Made by a program: the position numbers and the translations under genes
The notes under the pieces: generated by a model
What the model was told of the DNA's origin: nothing
What the model saw: the letters and a program-made list of their open reading frames with translations, nothing else
The model's database searches: none
NCBI GenBank assembly: GCA_012521035.1
Contig: JAAYND010000005.1
Coordinates: forward strand, 1 to 6,389
Length of the DNA: 6,389 nt
DNA from: Methanomicrobiales archaeon
Lineage (GTDB): Archaea; Halobacteriota; Methanomicrobia; Methanomicrobiales; Methanoculleaceae
Reading direction: 5' to 3'
In this document: in pieces, positions 1-5,282 of the stretch
How positions within the stretch are numbered: the first letter of the stretch is position 1
Layout: the number at the start of each line of letters is the position of its first letter

Positions 1-187
1 CGAGATCAAGTCCGGCAGAACGGCAAGTTCCGACTACTTCAAAGAGATCACCTACTGGAACAGTCTCTCAGGAAATACACCGGATCGATCGTTCGTGGTC
101 TACGGGGGCGATCAGTCACAGCGCCGGTCAGCGGGGCATCTGGTCGGATACCAGAACCTTGAGCCGATAAACCAATACCTGGAGTGA
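1..187 (+). CDS. C-terminal end of a DUF4143-type AAA ATPase (partial)
   Basis: The window opens inside this gene. From base 2 an open frame of 61 codons runs to a TGA at 185-187. The fragment starts with E-I-K-S-G, the E-x-K element of the PD-(D/E)xK-like fold at the end of DUF4143 proteins. It continues with the typical pattern of a 'DYFKEITYWNSLSG' stretch, a hydrophobic 'FVVYGG' strand and a closing 'LVGYQNLEPI'. Full-length members have an N-terminal P-loop AAA ATPase domain followed by DUF4143. They are widespread in methanogens, often as many paralogues, and their function is poorly known. Only the last part is visible, so the ATPase motifs cannot be checked and the protein could be truncated upstream. 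The family call rests on this tail alone. Confidence 0.7.
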   Translation, partial: EIKSGRTASSDYFKEITYWNSLSGNTPDRSFVVYGGDQSQRRSAGHLVGYQNLEPINQYLE

Positions 188-219
188 GGGGAGAGGCCGC
201 CGGCAGGGCTCGGGGGAGA

Positions 220-252
220 TGCCGGGGTTCAGGCTGTTTGCCCGCCCCGGTA
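220..252 (+). terminator. GC-rich hairpin after the DUF4143 gene
   Basis: CCGGGG at 222-227 pairs with CCCCGG at 245-250. An inner GGC (232-234) pairs with GCC (240-242) around a TGTTT loop, and the outer edge can add a G-U and a U-A pair (220-252). It lies 33 nt past the upstream stop codon and 59 nt before the next start codon. No T-run follows, so it could be a terminator, a 3' RNA-stabilising hairpin or chance in G+C-rich DNA. Confidence 0.35.
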
Positions 253-310
253 GCCCGGTCCTCACCCCGCCGGATCCTTCTTCACCTCCCCCATCCACCT
301 CTTACCTGCG

Positions 311-979
311 ATGCCAGACGACGCTGAGATCCTCCGGGCAGTCCTCGGGCGGGCACAGGAGCTCGGGGCCGATGTCGCCGGCGCCGTCCCCGCCGCAAAG
401 CTCATCGAATGTCCCTCGGCGGTCGCGGACGGGCACCGGGGGCCGGCGACCGACCGGGGGACCTACATCATCCTCGGACTCTACCACGACCCCGGGCGCC
501 CGGAACTCGACCTCTGGGAAGAGGGCCGGGGGACACCCGGAGACCGGATACTTGCGAATATAGGGAGAGGCCTCGGTCGCTGGCTGGAGGAGACTTACGG
601 CGTCAGGGCCCGGGTCATCCCCTACCAGATCTCCGACGGCGGCATCTACCTCAAGGATGCCGCATGCATGGCCGGCATCGGGGTGATGGGGAGAAACAAC
701 CTCGTTATCGTCCCGGGCTACGGACCGAGGGTCCGGTTCCGGGCGGTCTGGGTGGACCTGACCGCTCCCGGCGAAGGAGAACTCCCCATCCCCGCCTCCC
801 CCTGCGCCGGCTGCCCCGGGTACTGCACCAGGGCCTGCCCGATGGATGCCTTTGCCGCAGGCAGATACAGCCGGGAGCGGTGCATGGCGCGGATGGATGC
901 CGATAAAGCCTCAGGCCGGGCACGGATCGACCACTGCCGGGAGTGTGAGCTCGCATGCCCGGAGCGGGGTGGGGTATAG
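311..979 (+). CDS. QueG-like (epoxyqueuosine reductase-like) double [4Fe-4S] protein
   Basis: This 222-residue protein resembles the core of QueG, a cobalamin-dependent Fe-S reductase, but is shorter than the roughly 310-380 residues of true QueG and lacks the C-terminal HEAT-like part. The central block at about 109-144 (D-G-G-I-Y-L-K-D-A, then AGIGVMGRNNLVIVP and RFRAVWVD) matches the QueG substrate/cofactor region. Cysteines follow a two-cluster ferredoxin-like layout: C165-x2-C168-x3-C172-x3-C176-P, a lone C191, and C209-x2-C212-x3-C216-P. The full complement for two [4Fe-4S] clusters is therefore present, with one residue more between C168 and C172 than in the usual C-x2-C-x2-C-x3-CP motif. 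No Shine-Dalgarno site precedes the ATG, so a leaderless transcript is possible. Archaea generally make archaeosine and not queuosine, so the bacterial enzyme name should not be taken as its function. A soluble cytoplasmic redox role is inferred. Confidence 0.85.
   Translation: MPDDAEILRAVLGRAQELGADVAGAVPAAKLIECPSAVADGHRGPATDRGTYIILGLYHDPGRPELDLWEEGRGTPGDRILANIGRGLGRWLEETYGVRARVIPYQISDGGIYLKDAACMAGIGVMGRNNLVIVPGYGPRVRFRAVWVDLTAPGEGELPIPASPCAGCPGYCTRACPMDAFAAGRYSRERCMARMDADKASGRARIDHCRECELACPERGGV
386..457 (+). repeat. Copy A of a diverged direct repeat (inside the QueG-like gene)
   Basis: This stretch encodes residues 26-49 of the QueG-like protein and is repeated in the same orientation at 2723-2787. 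By hand alignment 54 of 64 aligned bases agree, with one 7-nt gap (434-441 here against a single base at 2771). Both copies keep a CGGTCGC/GCGACCG inverted repeat (420-426 with 446-452 here). Here it is an ordinary part of an open gene that fits the protein family, so this copy is probably the parent form. Confidence 0.7.
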
Positions 980-1066
980 GGGCGGCCACAGCCATCGGTT
1001 CGTAATGGTCGATATGCCCGGTCCCCTGATACTGAGCGATATATCCAGGTGTCTGGGGCCGCCCCT
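978..1066. other. Folded inverted-repeat element between convergent genes
   Basis: AGGGGCGGCC at 978-987 and GGCCGCCCCT at 1057-1066 are perfect 10-bp inverted repeats enclosing 69 nt. Inside, CCAT (992-995) can pair with ATGG (1005-1008), GATAT (1011-1015) with ATATC (1041-1045), and CCAG (1045-1048) with CTGG (1053-1056) directly against the closing stem. The middle two share one base. The left arm begins within the TAG stop of the QueG-like gene, and the wHTH gene on the other strand ends 60 nt beyond the right arm. Possible roles are a bidirectional terminator, a structured RNA or a small palindromic mobile element. There is no T-run or recognised RNA family motif. Confidence 0.35.
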
Positions 1067-1125
1067 CAAAGGCCTCATGAACAATACCTGAAGGTTGATC
1101 GTTTGTCCAATGAGATCCTCCAACC

Positions 1126-1497
1126 CTACCCGGTTGGTACATCCCTCTCCTGCGGATCGTTAGCCGTGTGCTCCCCTGGGGAGTTCTGGATCTCCCGGCT
1201 CTTCTCCTCGTCAAGCATCCGGCCGATCAGCGCGTTGTTCATGATATCGATCGACTGGACAATTTGCGATGCCGGATCAATGGAGTACCGAGGGATCGGA
1301 TCACTGGTGGCAATGAGGATACCCCAGTCGACAAGCTTCTTGACCACTCTGCCCGCCGTGACCCGGCTTACACCTGCCTCCTCCGCGAGCTCAGTGGTAT
1401 TGAAATGCATGCCATCAAGCGGCAACAGAAATTCAATGAGTCGCAACTCACAGGTGTTCCCAAACACCCCTTCAAAGGGACGAGTCATATCTGTCAT
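1126..1497 (-). CDS. Winged helix-turn-helix transcriptional regulator
   Basis: This is a 123-residue cytoplasmic DNA-binding protein. Residues about 18-66 form a classic winged helix: an amphipathic first helix (ELRLIEFLLPL), then TTELAEEAGVS, the recognition helix RVTAGRVVKKLVDWGIL and a short wing ending in PRYSID. Residues 78-103 form a likely dimerisation helix, and the tail is polar and probably disordered. This layout is common among small archaeal MarR/ArsR-like regulators. The target is unknown. ATGs at 1497 and three codons later (1488) are both possible, and neither has a clear Shine-Dalgarno site. It points toward the QueG-like gene and ends convergently with it. The IS begins 88 bp upstream of its start with the transposase in the same direction, so expression may depend on IS read-through or on a short remaining promoter (1498-1585, with TATA-like stretches near 1511-1518 and 1546-1551). 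Confidence 0.8.
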   Translation of the reverse strand: MTDMTRPFEGVFGNTCELRLIEFLLPLDGMHFNTTELAEEAGVSRVTAGRVVKKLVDWGILIATSDPIPRYSIDPASQIVQSIDIMNNALIGRMLDEEKSREIQNSPGEHTANDPQERDVPTG

Positions 1498-1577
1498 GCT
1501 TTTAGCTGTTAACCAATACTATTCAGTCACTTACAGGGGAGAGGATGTATACCCGGTTTCACTGGGATAACTTTTTT

Positions 1578-1585
1578 CATCGCAC
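1578..1585 (+). repeat. Left target-site duplication, CATCGCAC
   Basis: CATCGCAC here directly abuts the left terminal inverted repeat of the IS. The identical octamer at 2646-2653 abuts the right one in the same orientation, as expected of a duplication made on insertion. Confidence 0.9.
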
Positions 1586-1601
1586 TGCTGTGTTGCATAA
1601 C
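1586..1601 (+). repeat. Left terminal inverted repeat of the IS
   Basis: TGCTGTGTTGCATAAC, exactly complementary to 2630-2645. Identity stops at both edges, which fixes the element boundary. Its last base belongs to the transposase stop codon. Confidence 0.92.
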
Positions 1602-2602
1602 TAACCTGACGGTTGCCCTCTCCTCGCGCACCTCCAATCAGGCCCTATGGCCAACAGTGCGTTGTATCCGTTCACTCTCATCTCGATCTCGCGAAACATC
1701 CCTATGAGAGAGGTCGCTCGCACTCCTTCTCCAAAGATTCGTTTCATGGCGGAAAAGAATCCTTCGACCTTCCATCGCATCCCATATCCCACTTCCTGTG
1801 CCCATCCGTGATACCCACCCAATCGATTCCTTTCCCGGACACATTCAGCCCGATACGGTGACCCGGTCGAACGGGTCGAGGCATCGGATCGGGTCTTGAT
1901 ACCGGAGGTGATCCCCCGCTGTTCGAGGACGTTGAAGATTTCGTTGCGATCATAGGCCCCGTCACCGAGTGCCTGGACTACCTGGTGTTCCTCGCCGCAG
2001 TGATGCTGGGTTTGGTCGAGGAGTGGGGTGAACATCTGGTCATCCTGTACAGATTCGTCAGTGATCTCCAGGCCGAGAGCCTGATTGGTCTCAATATCGA
2101 CCATAACGTGCACCTTGATCCAGCCCCGCCTGACCCGCCACTTCTCACGCATCCACTCACCCCGATTCGCAACCTTGATCCCGGTGCTATCGACGGCGAC
2201 AATAACATTCTCGGCGAGGTTCTCGGATGTTACTTCGAGCGAAAGATCCAGGGATTTGATCCGGCGGAAAAGGGTGGTATAATCCGCCGCCTGAAGACCC
2301 GGGATGAATATTGCAAGTTTCCGGACAAATCCCTCCATCTGGCGGTAGGGCATATGCAGGAAGGTGTAGATTTGAGCCATCCACACAATAAAACTCTCAG
2401 GATATTGAAAAGGCCGGCCCGGTTTGCCAGCGTTCATCTGAGCGAGTTCATCATCCCACTGATCGACGAAGCCAAGGCAGAAATAGAACTCTCCGCGCTT
2501 GACTAACCGTTCGTTATATATACTCCAGTCGCGATCATCAGTATACGGGCGTCCCCAGCGTTCTCTTTTAGTCATGAAGGGGCGGAAGGGGACGTCCGGC
2601 AT
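1601..2602 (-). CDS. IS5-family DDE transposase
   Basis: This 333-residue transposase cuts and rejoins DNA at the terminal inverted repeats of its own element. The N-terminal region (about 17-120) holds a Trp/Tyr-rich stretch and the helical DUF772-like DNA-binding part with PGRPFQYPESFIVWM. The catalytic core follows: D138 in VAVDSTG, D214 in GDGAYD, and E280 within Y273-x2-R276-x3-E280-x6-K287, the signature of IS4/IS5-type enzymes. All three catalytic acids and the full frame are intact, so it is predicted to be active. The first ATG at 2602 is taken as the start. An in-frame ATG at codon 10 (2575) is a plausible alternative, and neither has a good ribosome-binding site. Only 27 bp separate the start from the right terminal repeat, so the promoter must lie in or beyond that repeat, perhaps partly in host DNA. 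Confidence 0.93.
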   Translation of the reverse strand: MPDVPFRPFMTKRERWGRPYTDDRDWSIYNERLVKRGEFYFCLGFVDQWDDELAQMNAGKPGRPFQYPESFIVWMAQIYTFLHMPYRQMEGFVRKLAIFIPGLQAADYTTLFRRIKSLDLSLEVTSENLAENVIVAVDSTGIKVANRGEWMREKWRVRRGWIKVHVMVDIETNQALGLEITDESVQDDQMFTPLLDQTQHHCGEEHQVVQALGDGAYDRNEIFNVLEQRGITSGIKTRSDASTRSTGSPYRAECVRERNRLGGYHGWAQEVGYGMRWKVEGFFSAMKRIFGEGVRATSLIGMFREIEMRVNGYNALLAIGPDWRCARRGQPSG

Positions 2603-2629
2603 CTTCTACTTTTTGGTCAAAAGATCCGG

Positions 2630-2645
2630 GTTATGCAACACAGCA
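2630..2645 (-). repeat. Right terminal inverted repeat of the IS
   Basis: GTTATGCAACACAGCA on the plus strand, exactly complementary to the left repeat at 1586-1601. It lies 27 bp upstream of the transposase start. Confidence 0.92.
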
Positions 2646-2653
2646 CATCGCAC
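2646..2653 (+). repeat. Right target-site duplication, CATCGCAC
   Basis: Second copy of the octamer at 1578-1585, directly abutting the right IS end. Removing the IS and one copy would restore a continuous host sequence running from about 1498 into 2654. Confidence 0.9.
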
Positions 2654-2722
2654 TGGATAAGAAGACTTCGTATTGTTCCTGCGGTCAGCACAGATCCCCT
2701 AGACAGTTCTCGGGTGAACCCC

Positions 2723-2787
2723 ATCCCTGCCAGAAGGTTCATCGGCTGTCCTTCGGCGGTCGCGGATGGGTGCCGGCGACCGACCGG
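2723..2787 (+). pseudogene. Decayed fragment resembling codons 26-49 of the QueG-like gene (repeat copy B)
   Basis: This short piece lies in the gap between the IS and the PIN-like gene. Read in plus frame it gives I-P-A-R-R-F-I-G-CPSAVADG, against V-P-A-A-K-L-I-E-CPSAVADG in the intact QueG-like protein. A 7-nt deletion then breaks the frame, although the next 16 bases (2772-2787) still match the parent exactly. In the best-matching core two of the four differences are silent third-position changes, as expected if the piece descends from a coding copy. No similarity is visible further out on either side, so it is a remnant and not a gene. The alternative is a short dispersed genomic repeat that happens to lie inside the QueG-like gene as well. 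Confidence 0.5.
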
Positions 2788-2820
2788 AAGAGTTGTCATC
2801 AGTGTGCAGGCCGATGCCGG

Positions 2821-3342
2821 CTAGAACCTCCATCGCTCGTTTGCGATCATATCGATGAGGGTAATACAGGGGAGATCATAGTGCTGACAGACATCCGGGA
2901 TGATCACTTTCTTCTTCTTCGTACTGCGCTTTGGTGTCGTCCGCTCCTGGGTGACCACAACAACGGTCTGAGATACAAGAGGTTTCTGTGGCCCATCCCT
3001 TCGCTCAAGTCCCAGAGCCACGACAAATGGGTCGGCCTGTTCAGTTTCCCGATTGTGATCGATCAGTCCAGGAAATTCTGAAAGGATCTCCTGCACCTTC
3101 TCCACCTGGAAACCGGTACATTCCTGGAAGAGATACCTGTAATACCTCTTTGTCCACAAAGCAAGCTCATCATCTTTACGAATTATTTCATTAAAAACGG
3201 CAGTAGGAGCACACATCCGCGAGTTATGTGCCAGGGCTGTGCATCTCTTCCAGAGCGACTCAAAAATAGAGATGGGATAATACAACTTCATATCGATCAG
3301 GGCCGAGGTATCTACTACGTACAGCGTGTCGTTACCCGGCAT
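2821..3342 (-). CDS. DUF4411 family PIN-like nuclease (probable toxin)
   Basis: This 173-residue soluble protein matches the DUF4411 pattern. It opens with YVVDTSALIDM, carrying the first PIN-type acid (D11), followed by the family's YYP...F..LW stretch (21-31). Further acids sit at E52 (FNEII), D104 (QADPFVVALG) and D150 (IPDVC). Between strands TVVVVTQE and KKVIIPDVC lies a basic insert rich in Lys, Arg and Thr (132-145). PIN-fold proteins are metal-dependent RNases, and DUF4411 members are usually annotated as predicted toxin-like nucleases. That activity is inferred from family resemblance. The ATG at 3342 follows the stop of the HTH-peptidase gene after 4 nt, with only a short GTGAG as possible ribosome-binding sequence. 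The two genes are almost certainly co-transcribed and translationally coupled. No truncation is seen. Confidence 0.8.
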   Translation of the reverse strand: MPGNDTLYVVDTSALIDMKLYYPISIFESLWKRCTALAHNSRMCAPTAVFNEIIRKDDELALWTKRYYRYLFQECTGFQVEKVQEILSEFPGLIDHNRETEQADPFVVALGLERRDGPQKPLVSQTVVVVTQERTTPKRSTKKKKVIIPDVCQHYDLPCITLIDMIANERWRF

Positions 3343-3346
3343 CGTC

Positions 3347-4483
3347 TCACGGCGTTGGTTTTGTTAGCTCTCGCAGATGTTTCACCTTGATTCCCAGGTA
3401 ATCAAGCGCTTCGTTGTGAGTGATGTATCCTCTCCGGGCGTTCTCCAGCACAAGCGAGACAAATTCTTCTCCTCGCTCCCTCTGTGCTTTTACCGCTGAT
3501 GATTCGCCACCACCGCCCTGGTTTGTGGGTTCAGTTCTACTCACCTTGAGTTTGCGCATCTCTGCCTGATACTGCTCCTGAGTGATGAGTTTGAGCGTTA
3601 CCAGGCGAGTCAGGGTCGTTGAGAGGCTGACACGGTATCTGTTTGCGATTCTCCCCACGTCATCGATACCATACCGAATGAAATCCTCTGTGATATCCCC
3701 TGGCGGCATGAGAATAGCGCCTGCAAAGCGGTTGCACCAGTTCTCTACACGCGCTTCATGCGTCTCCCCGATAACGGGATTATCCGGGGTGCAGAGGGCC
3801 GGCTCATGCAGAAGGATATGGCCGTATTCATGGAGGAGTGTGAACATCCGTGCCTGAATGATGTCTGATGAGTTGAGGAGAATAGCATACGGAGTACTGT
3901 CCATCAAGACGCAGCCACGAAGCTCTTCAAGGGTCATCGGGAACTGAAACACTCGGATATTCTTCTCCTCAATAGCGTCTCTCCATGCCCGGAATCCCTC
4001 GTATGCGCTCTTCCATGACTGTTGTTCATGAACTGCTATCCCGATCCTCCTGCGTTCTTCTTCGGCCACCTCTTCAGGGTCGTCCGTCAGTCGGGCGCCG
4101 GCAACATCTGCCTCCGTGGTCAGGTCGAGGTTATCCATCAGGTCCGCACTGATCGCCTGCAGGTTCCGCGCCTTCCGTATGGCGAGGAGTGTCTTTTTCG
4201 TGAGTGCATGCGCTCCTACGGAGAGCCTCCTGAAGTCCCGGGGCATGGGCCTCTCTTCTTCTGGCTCCGCGAGGAAGAACGCTGCCAGGGGTCGCCGGTA
4301 TGCTCTTGCGAGTCTCTCTACCTCGCTCAGCGTTGGCAGCCTGCCACCCTGCTCCCACTGCAAAATCTGGTCAGTCGGGACATGCAGGTGGTTACTGACG
4401 TCTTCGAGCGACCAGCCAGAACTCTCGCGCAACCACCGCATGACAGAGGGGTTGACGTTTACCTTCAGCGATGTTCTTCGCAT
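3347..4483 (-). CDS. XRE-type HTH plus ImmA/IrrE (COG2856) Zn-metallopeptidase
   Basis: This 378-residue fusion acts as a DNA-binding protein and predicted protease. Residues about 10-67 are an XRE helix-turn-helix (MRWLRESSGWSLEDVS, then ILQWEQGGRLPTLSEVERLA). A linker and helical region follow, then the ImmA/IrrE domain at about 155-305. Its zinc motif is H218-E-Y-G-H222, with E247 in the downstream ENWCNRFAGAILMP helix as likely third ligand, so the catalytic site looks intact. A Gly/Ser-rich linker (322-329) leads to a conserved-looking C-terminal block (about 338-374) ending in an EALDYLGIKVK segment. ImmA and IrrE/PprI cleave HTH repressors in mobile-element and DNA-damage responses. 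Here peptidase and HTH share one chain and the gene heads an operon with a PIN-like nuclease, so it may act as antitoxin and autoregulator. A GGAG lies 10 nt before the start (4494-4497). Confidence 0.88.
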   Translation of the reverse strand: MRRTSLKVNVNPSVMRWLRESSGWSLEDVSNHLHVPTDQILQWEQGGRLPTLSEVERLARAYRRPLAAFFLAEPEEERPMPRDFRRLSVGAHALTKKTLLAIRKARNLQAISADLMDNLDLTTEADVAGARLTDDPEEVAEEERRRIGIAVHEQQSWKSAYEGFRAWRDAIEEKNIRVFQFPMTLEELRGCVLMDSTPYAILLNSSDIIQARMFTLLHEYGHILLHEPALCTPDNPVIGETHEARVENWCNRFAGAILMPPGDITEDFIRYGIDDVGRIANRYRVSLSTTLTRLVTLKLITQEQYQAEMRKLKVSRTEPTNQGGGGESSAVKAQRERGEEFVSLVLENARRGYITHNEALDYLGIKVKHLRELTKPTP

Positions 4484-4552
4484 ACACCCGGTTCTCCAGG
4501 ATCTTCTCTGCGATTCCGCAACATAAAATCACCCATCTACTGAATAAGCGTT

Positions 4553-4560
4553 GCTATATC
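4553..4560 (-). promoter_or_regulatory. TATA-like box for the HTH-peptidase/DUF4411 operon
   Basis: GATATAGC on the minus strand, about 70 bp upstream of the ATG. An archaeal TATA box here would start transcription near 4530 and leave a leader of about 45 nt containing the GGAG site. A second AT-rich candidate (ATTTTATG, 4522-4529) would give a much shorter leader. The choice between them is uncertain. Confidence 0.3.
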
Positions 4561-4567
4561 CCACCAC

Positions 4568-4585
4568 CTCGCCCACGTGGGCGAG
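4568..4585. promoter_or_regulatory. 18-bp perfect palindrome, candidate operator
   Basis: CTCGCCCACGTGGGCGAG reads identically on both strands, centred on CACGTG. It lies in the 286-bp divergent region, 84 bp upstream of the HTH-peptidase start and just upstream of its possible TATA box. The symmetry suits a dimeric repressor. The HTH-peptidase protein itself is the nearest candidate, and a metal-responsive regulator of the uptake operon 184 bp away is the other. No T-run follows, so a terminator is less likely. Confidence 0.45.
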
Positions 4586-4707
4586 CGCTACAGAGGCGCC
4601 GCACTCACAGGTCACCACGCAGCTCACCACCTCCAGAAAAACGCGAGCCGGCCCACGATCCCCCATCCCGGACGAAAACCTCAATCCCGCCGGCACCATC
4701 ACGCCAG

Positions 4708-4739
4708 ATCTTCAAACTTCTTAGTACAAGAAGAAAGAT
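4708..4739. promoter_or_regulatory. Promoter-proximal dyad upstream of the uptake operon
   Basis: CTTCTT (4717-4722) and AAGAAG (4728-4733) form an inverted repeat around AGTAC. Outer arms ATCTT (4708-4712) and AAGAT (4735-4739) add a looser second layer. It lies 30-62 bp upstream of the ATG at 4770. The AT-rich ATTCATAT (4738-4745) just after it would place a start point almost at the ATG, which fits the lack of a Shine-Dalgarno site (leaderless transcript). It could be an operator overlapping the promoter. Confidence 0.4.
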
Positions 4740-4769
4740 TCATATCACCAAATCGACAACAGAGAACGC

Positions 4770-5282
4770 ATGAAGAGATCCGCGACAAACCGCCTCCTCT
4801 GCCTCCTCCTCCTGCTTATGATGATCCCGGTAGCGGCATGCAGCGCCCCGGTAACCCGGAACCTCTCCACCAGTGAACCCGGCGCCGGCGAGGTCTTCAC
4901 CGTCACCCTCTCGGTCGGGGGCATGCCCCGCGGGGGGCTGGTCGAGACCCTGCCGGCCGGCTACACCTTCGCGGGAACCGATTACCCCGGCGACCGCGTC
5001 CTCGTCCGGGGGCAGAAGGTCGCGTTTGCACTGACCGATGAGACCGCGATCACCTACTCGGTCCAGGCCCCCGCCTCCGGAAGCGGGGATATCACCGGAA
5101 CATGGGAGGACTTCGTTGCCGAATCCCACGGCGAAACCCTCGCATCGCGCGTCGCGGTGGACGGTATCGACGTCCCCGGCACCACCGCCTCTACAGAGGC
5201 TCAGGAGGCCGGATCAGTCTTCCCCCTCCTCGCAGCGATTGCCGGCCTCATCTTTGTGGCATACCGGGGTGGTCGGCGATGA
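4770..5282 (+). CDS. Secreted beta-sandwich surface protein with C-terminal membrane anchor
   Basis: The 170-residue product is exported. Residues 4-24 are a signal peptide with a run of Leu/Met, ending in V21-A-A-C24, which fits a lipobox, so C24 may be lipidated. Residues about 28-130 form a single beta-rich domain (VTRNLSTSEPGAGEVFTVTL, VETLPAGYTF, ITYSVQAP), the style of DUF11/cohesin-like beta-sandwiches in methanogen surface proteins. A Thr/Ser/Glu linker leads to a C-terminal hydrophobic segment (150-165) and a basic tail RGGRR, typical of a membrane anchor facing outward. It overlaps the binding-protein gene by 4 bp (ATGA), so the two are translationally coupled and probably work together outside the membrane. 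A scaffold or docking role is inferred. I do not recognise a named family. Confidence 0.75.
   Translation: MKRSATNRLLCLLLLLMMIPVAACSAPVTRNLSTSEPGAGEVFTVTLSVGGMPRGGLVETLPAGYTFAGTDYPGDRVLVRGQKVAFALTDETAITYSVQAPASGSGDITGTWEDFVAESHGETLASRVAVDGIDVPGTTASTEAQEAGSVFPLLAAIAGLIFVAYRGGRR

Larger units (their letters stand above)
1586..2645 (-). mobile_element. Complete IS5-type (ISH1-like) insertion sequence, 1060 bp
   Basis: The element is bounded by perfect 16-bp terminal inverted repeats (1586-1601 and 2630-2645, TGCTGTGTTGCATAAC read inward) and flanked by a perfect 8-bp duplication. It carries one intact DDE transposase gene filling nearly the whole element, whose TAG stop shares its last base with the left repeat. 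Its length of about 1.06 kb, the Y-2-R-3-E-6-K transposase signature and the 8-bp target duplication fit the ISH1 group of the IS5 family as I recall it. The uninterrupted gene, identical repeats and identical target copies suggest recent and possibly still active movement. No passenger gene is present. The exact ISfinder name cannot be assigned from sequence reading alone. Confidence 0.92.

Noticed and set aside
1020..1100. CTGA and ATGA elements suggesting a box C/D guide RNA near the convergent gap
   Set aside because: No proper RTGATGA C box with a matching D box at suitable distance could be found on either strand.
705..1214. A 169-codon minus-strand frame across the QueG-like gene and the convergent gap
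   Set aside because: It is Arg/Pro/Gly-rich, runs through two real genes and has no domain. It is typical of spurious frames in G+C-rich DNA.
1985..2506. A 173-codon open frame on the plus strand opposite the transposase
   Set aside because: It is a shadow of the well-supported DDE transposase and shows no recognisable domain.
2770..2817. A cysteine-rich CHQCAGRC reading after the deletion in repeat copy B, reminiscent of the QueG Fe-S motif
   Set aside because: Spacing and neighbouring residues do not match the C165-C176 motif of the intact protein. A chance frame is the simpler explanation.
2617..2824. Short open frames on both strands (60-63 codons) between the IS and the PIN-like gene
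   Set aside because: Both start or end inside the IS terminal repeat, so they arose with the insertion. The conserved-looking part is explained by the QueG-like fragment at 2723-2787.
4022..4543. A 173-codon open frame on the plus strand opposite the HTH-peptidase gene
   Set aside because: It lies antisense to a protein with clear HTH and HEYGH motifs and encodes a composition-driven, motif-free peptide.
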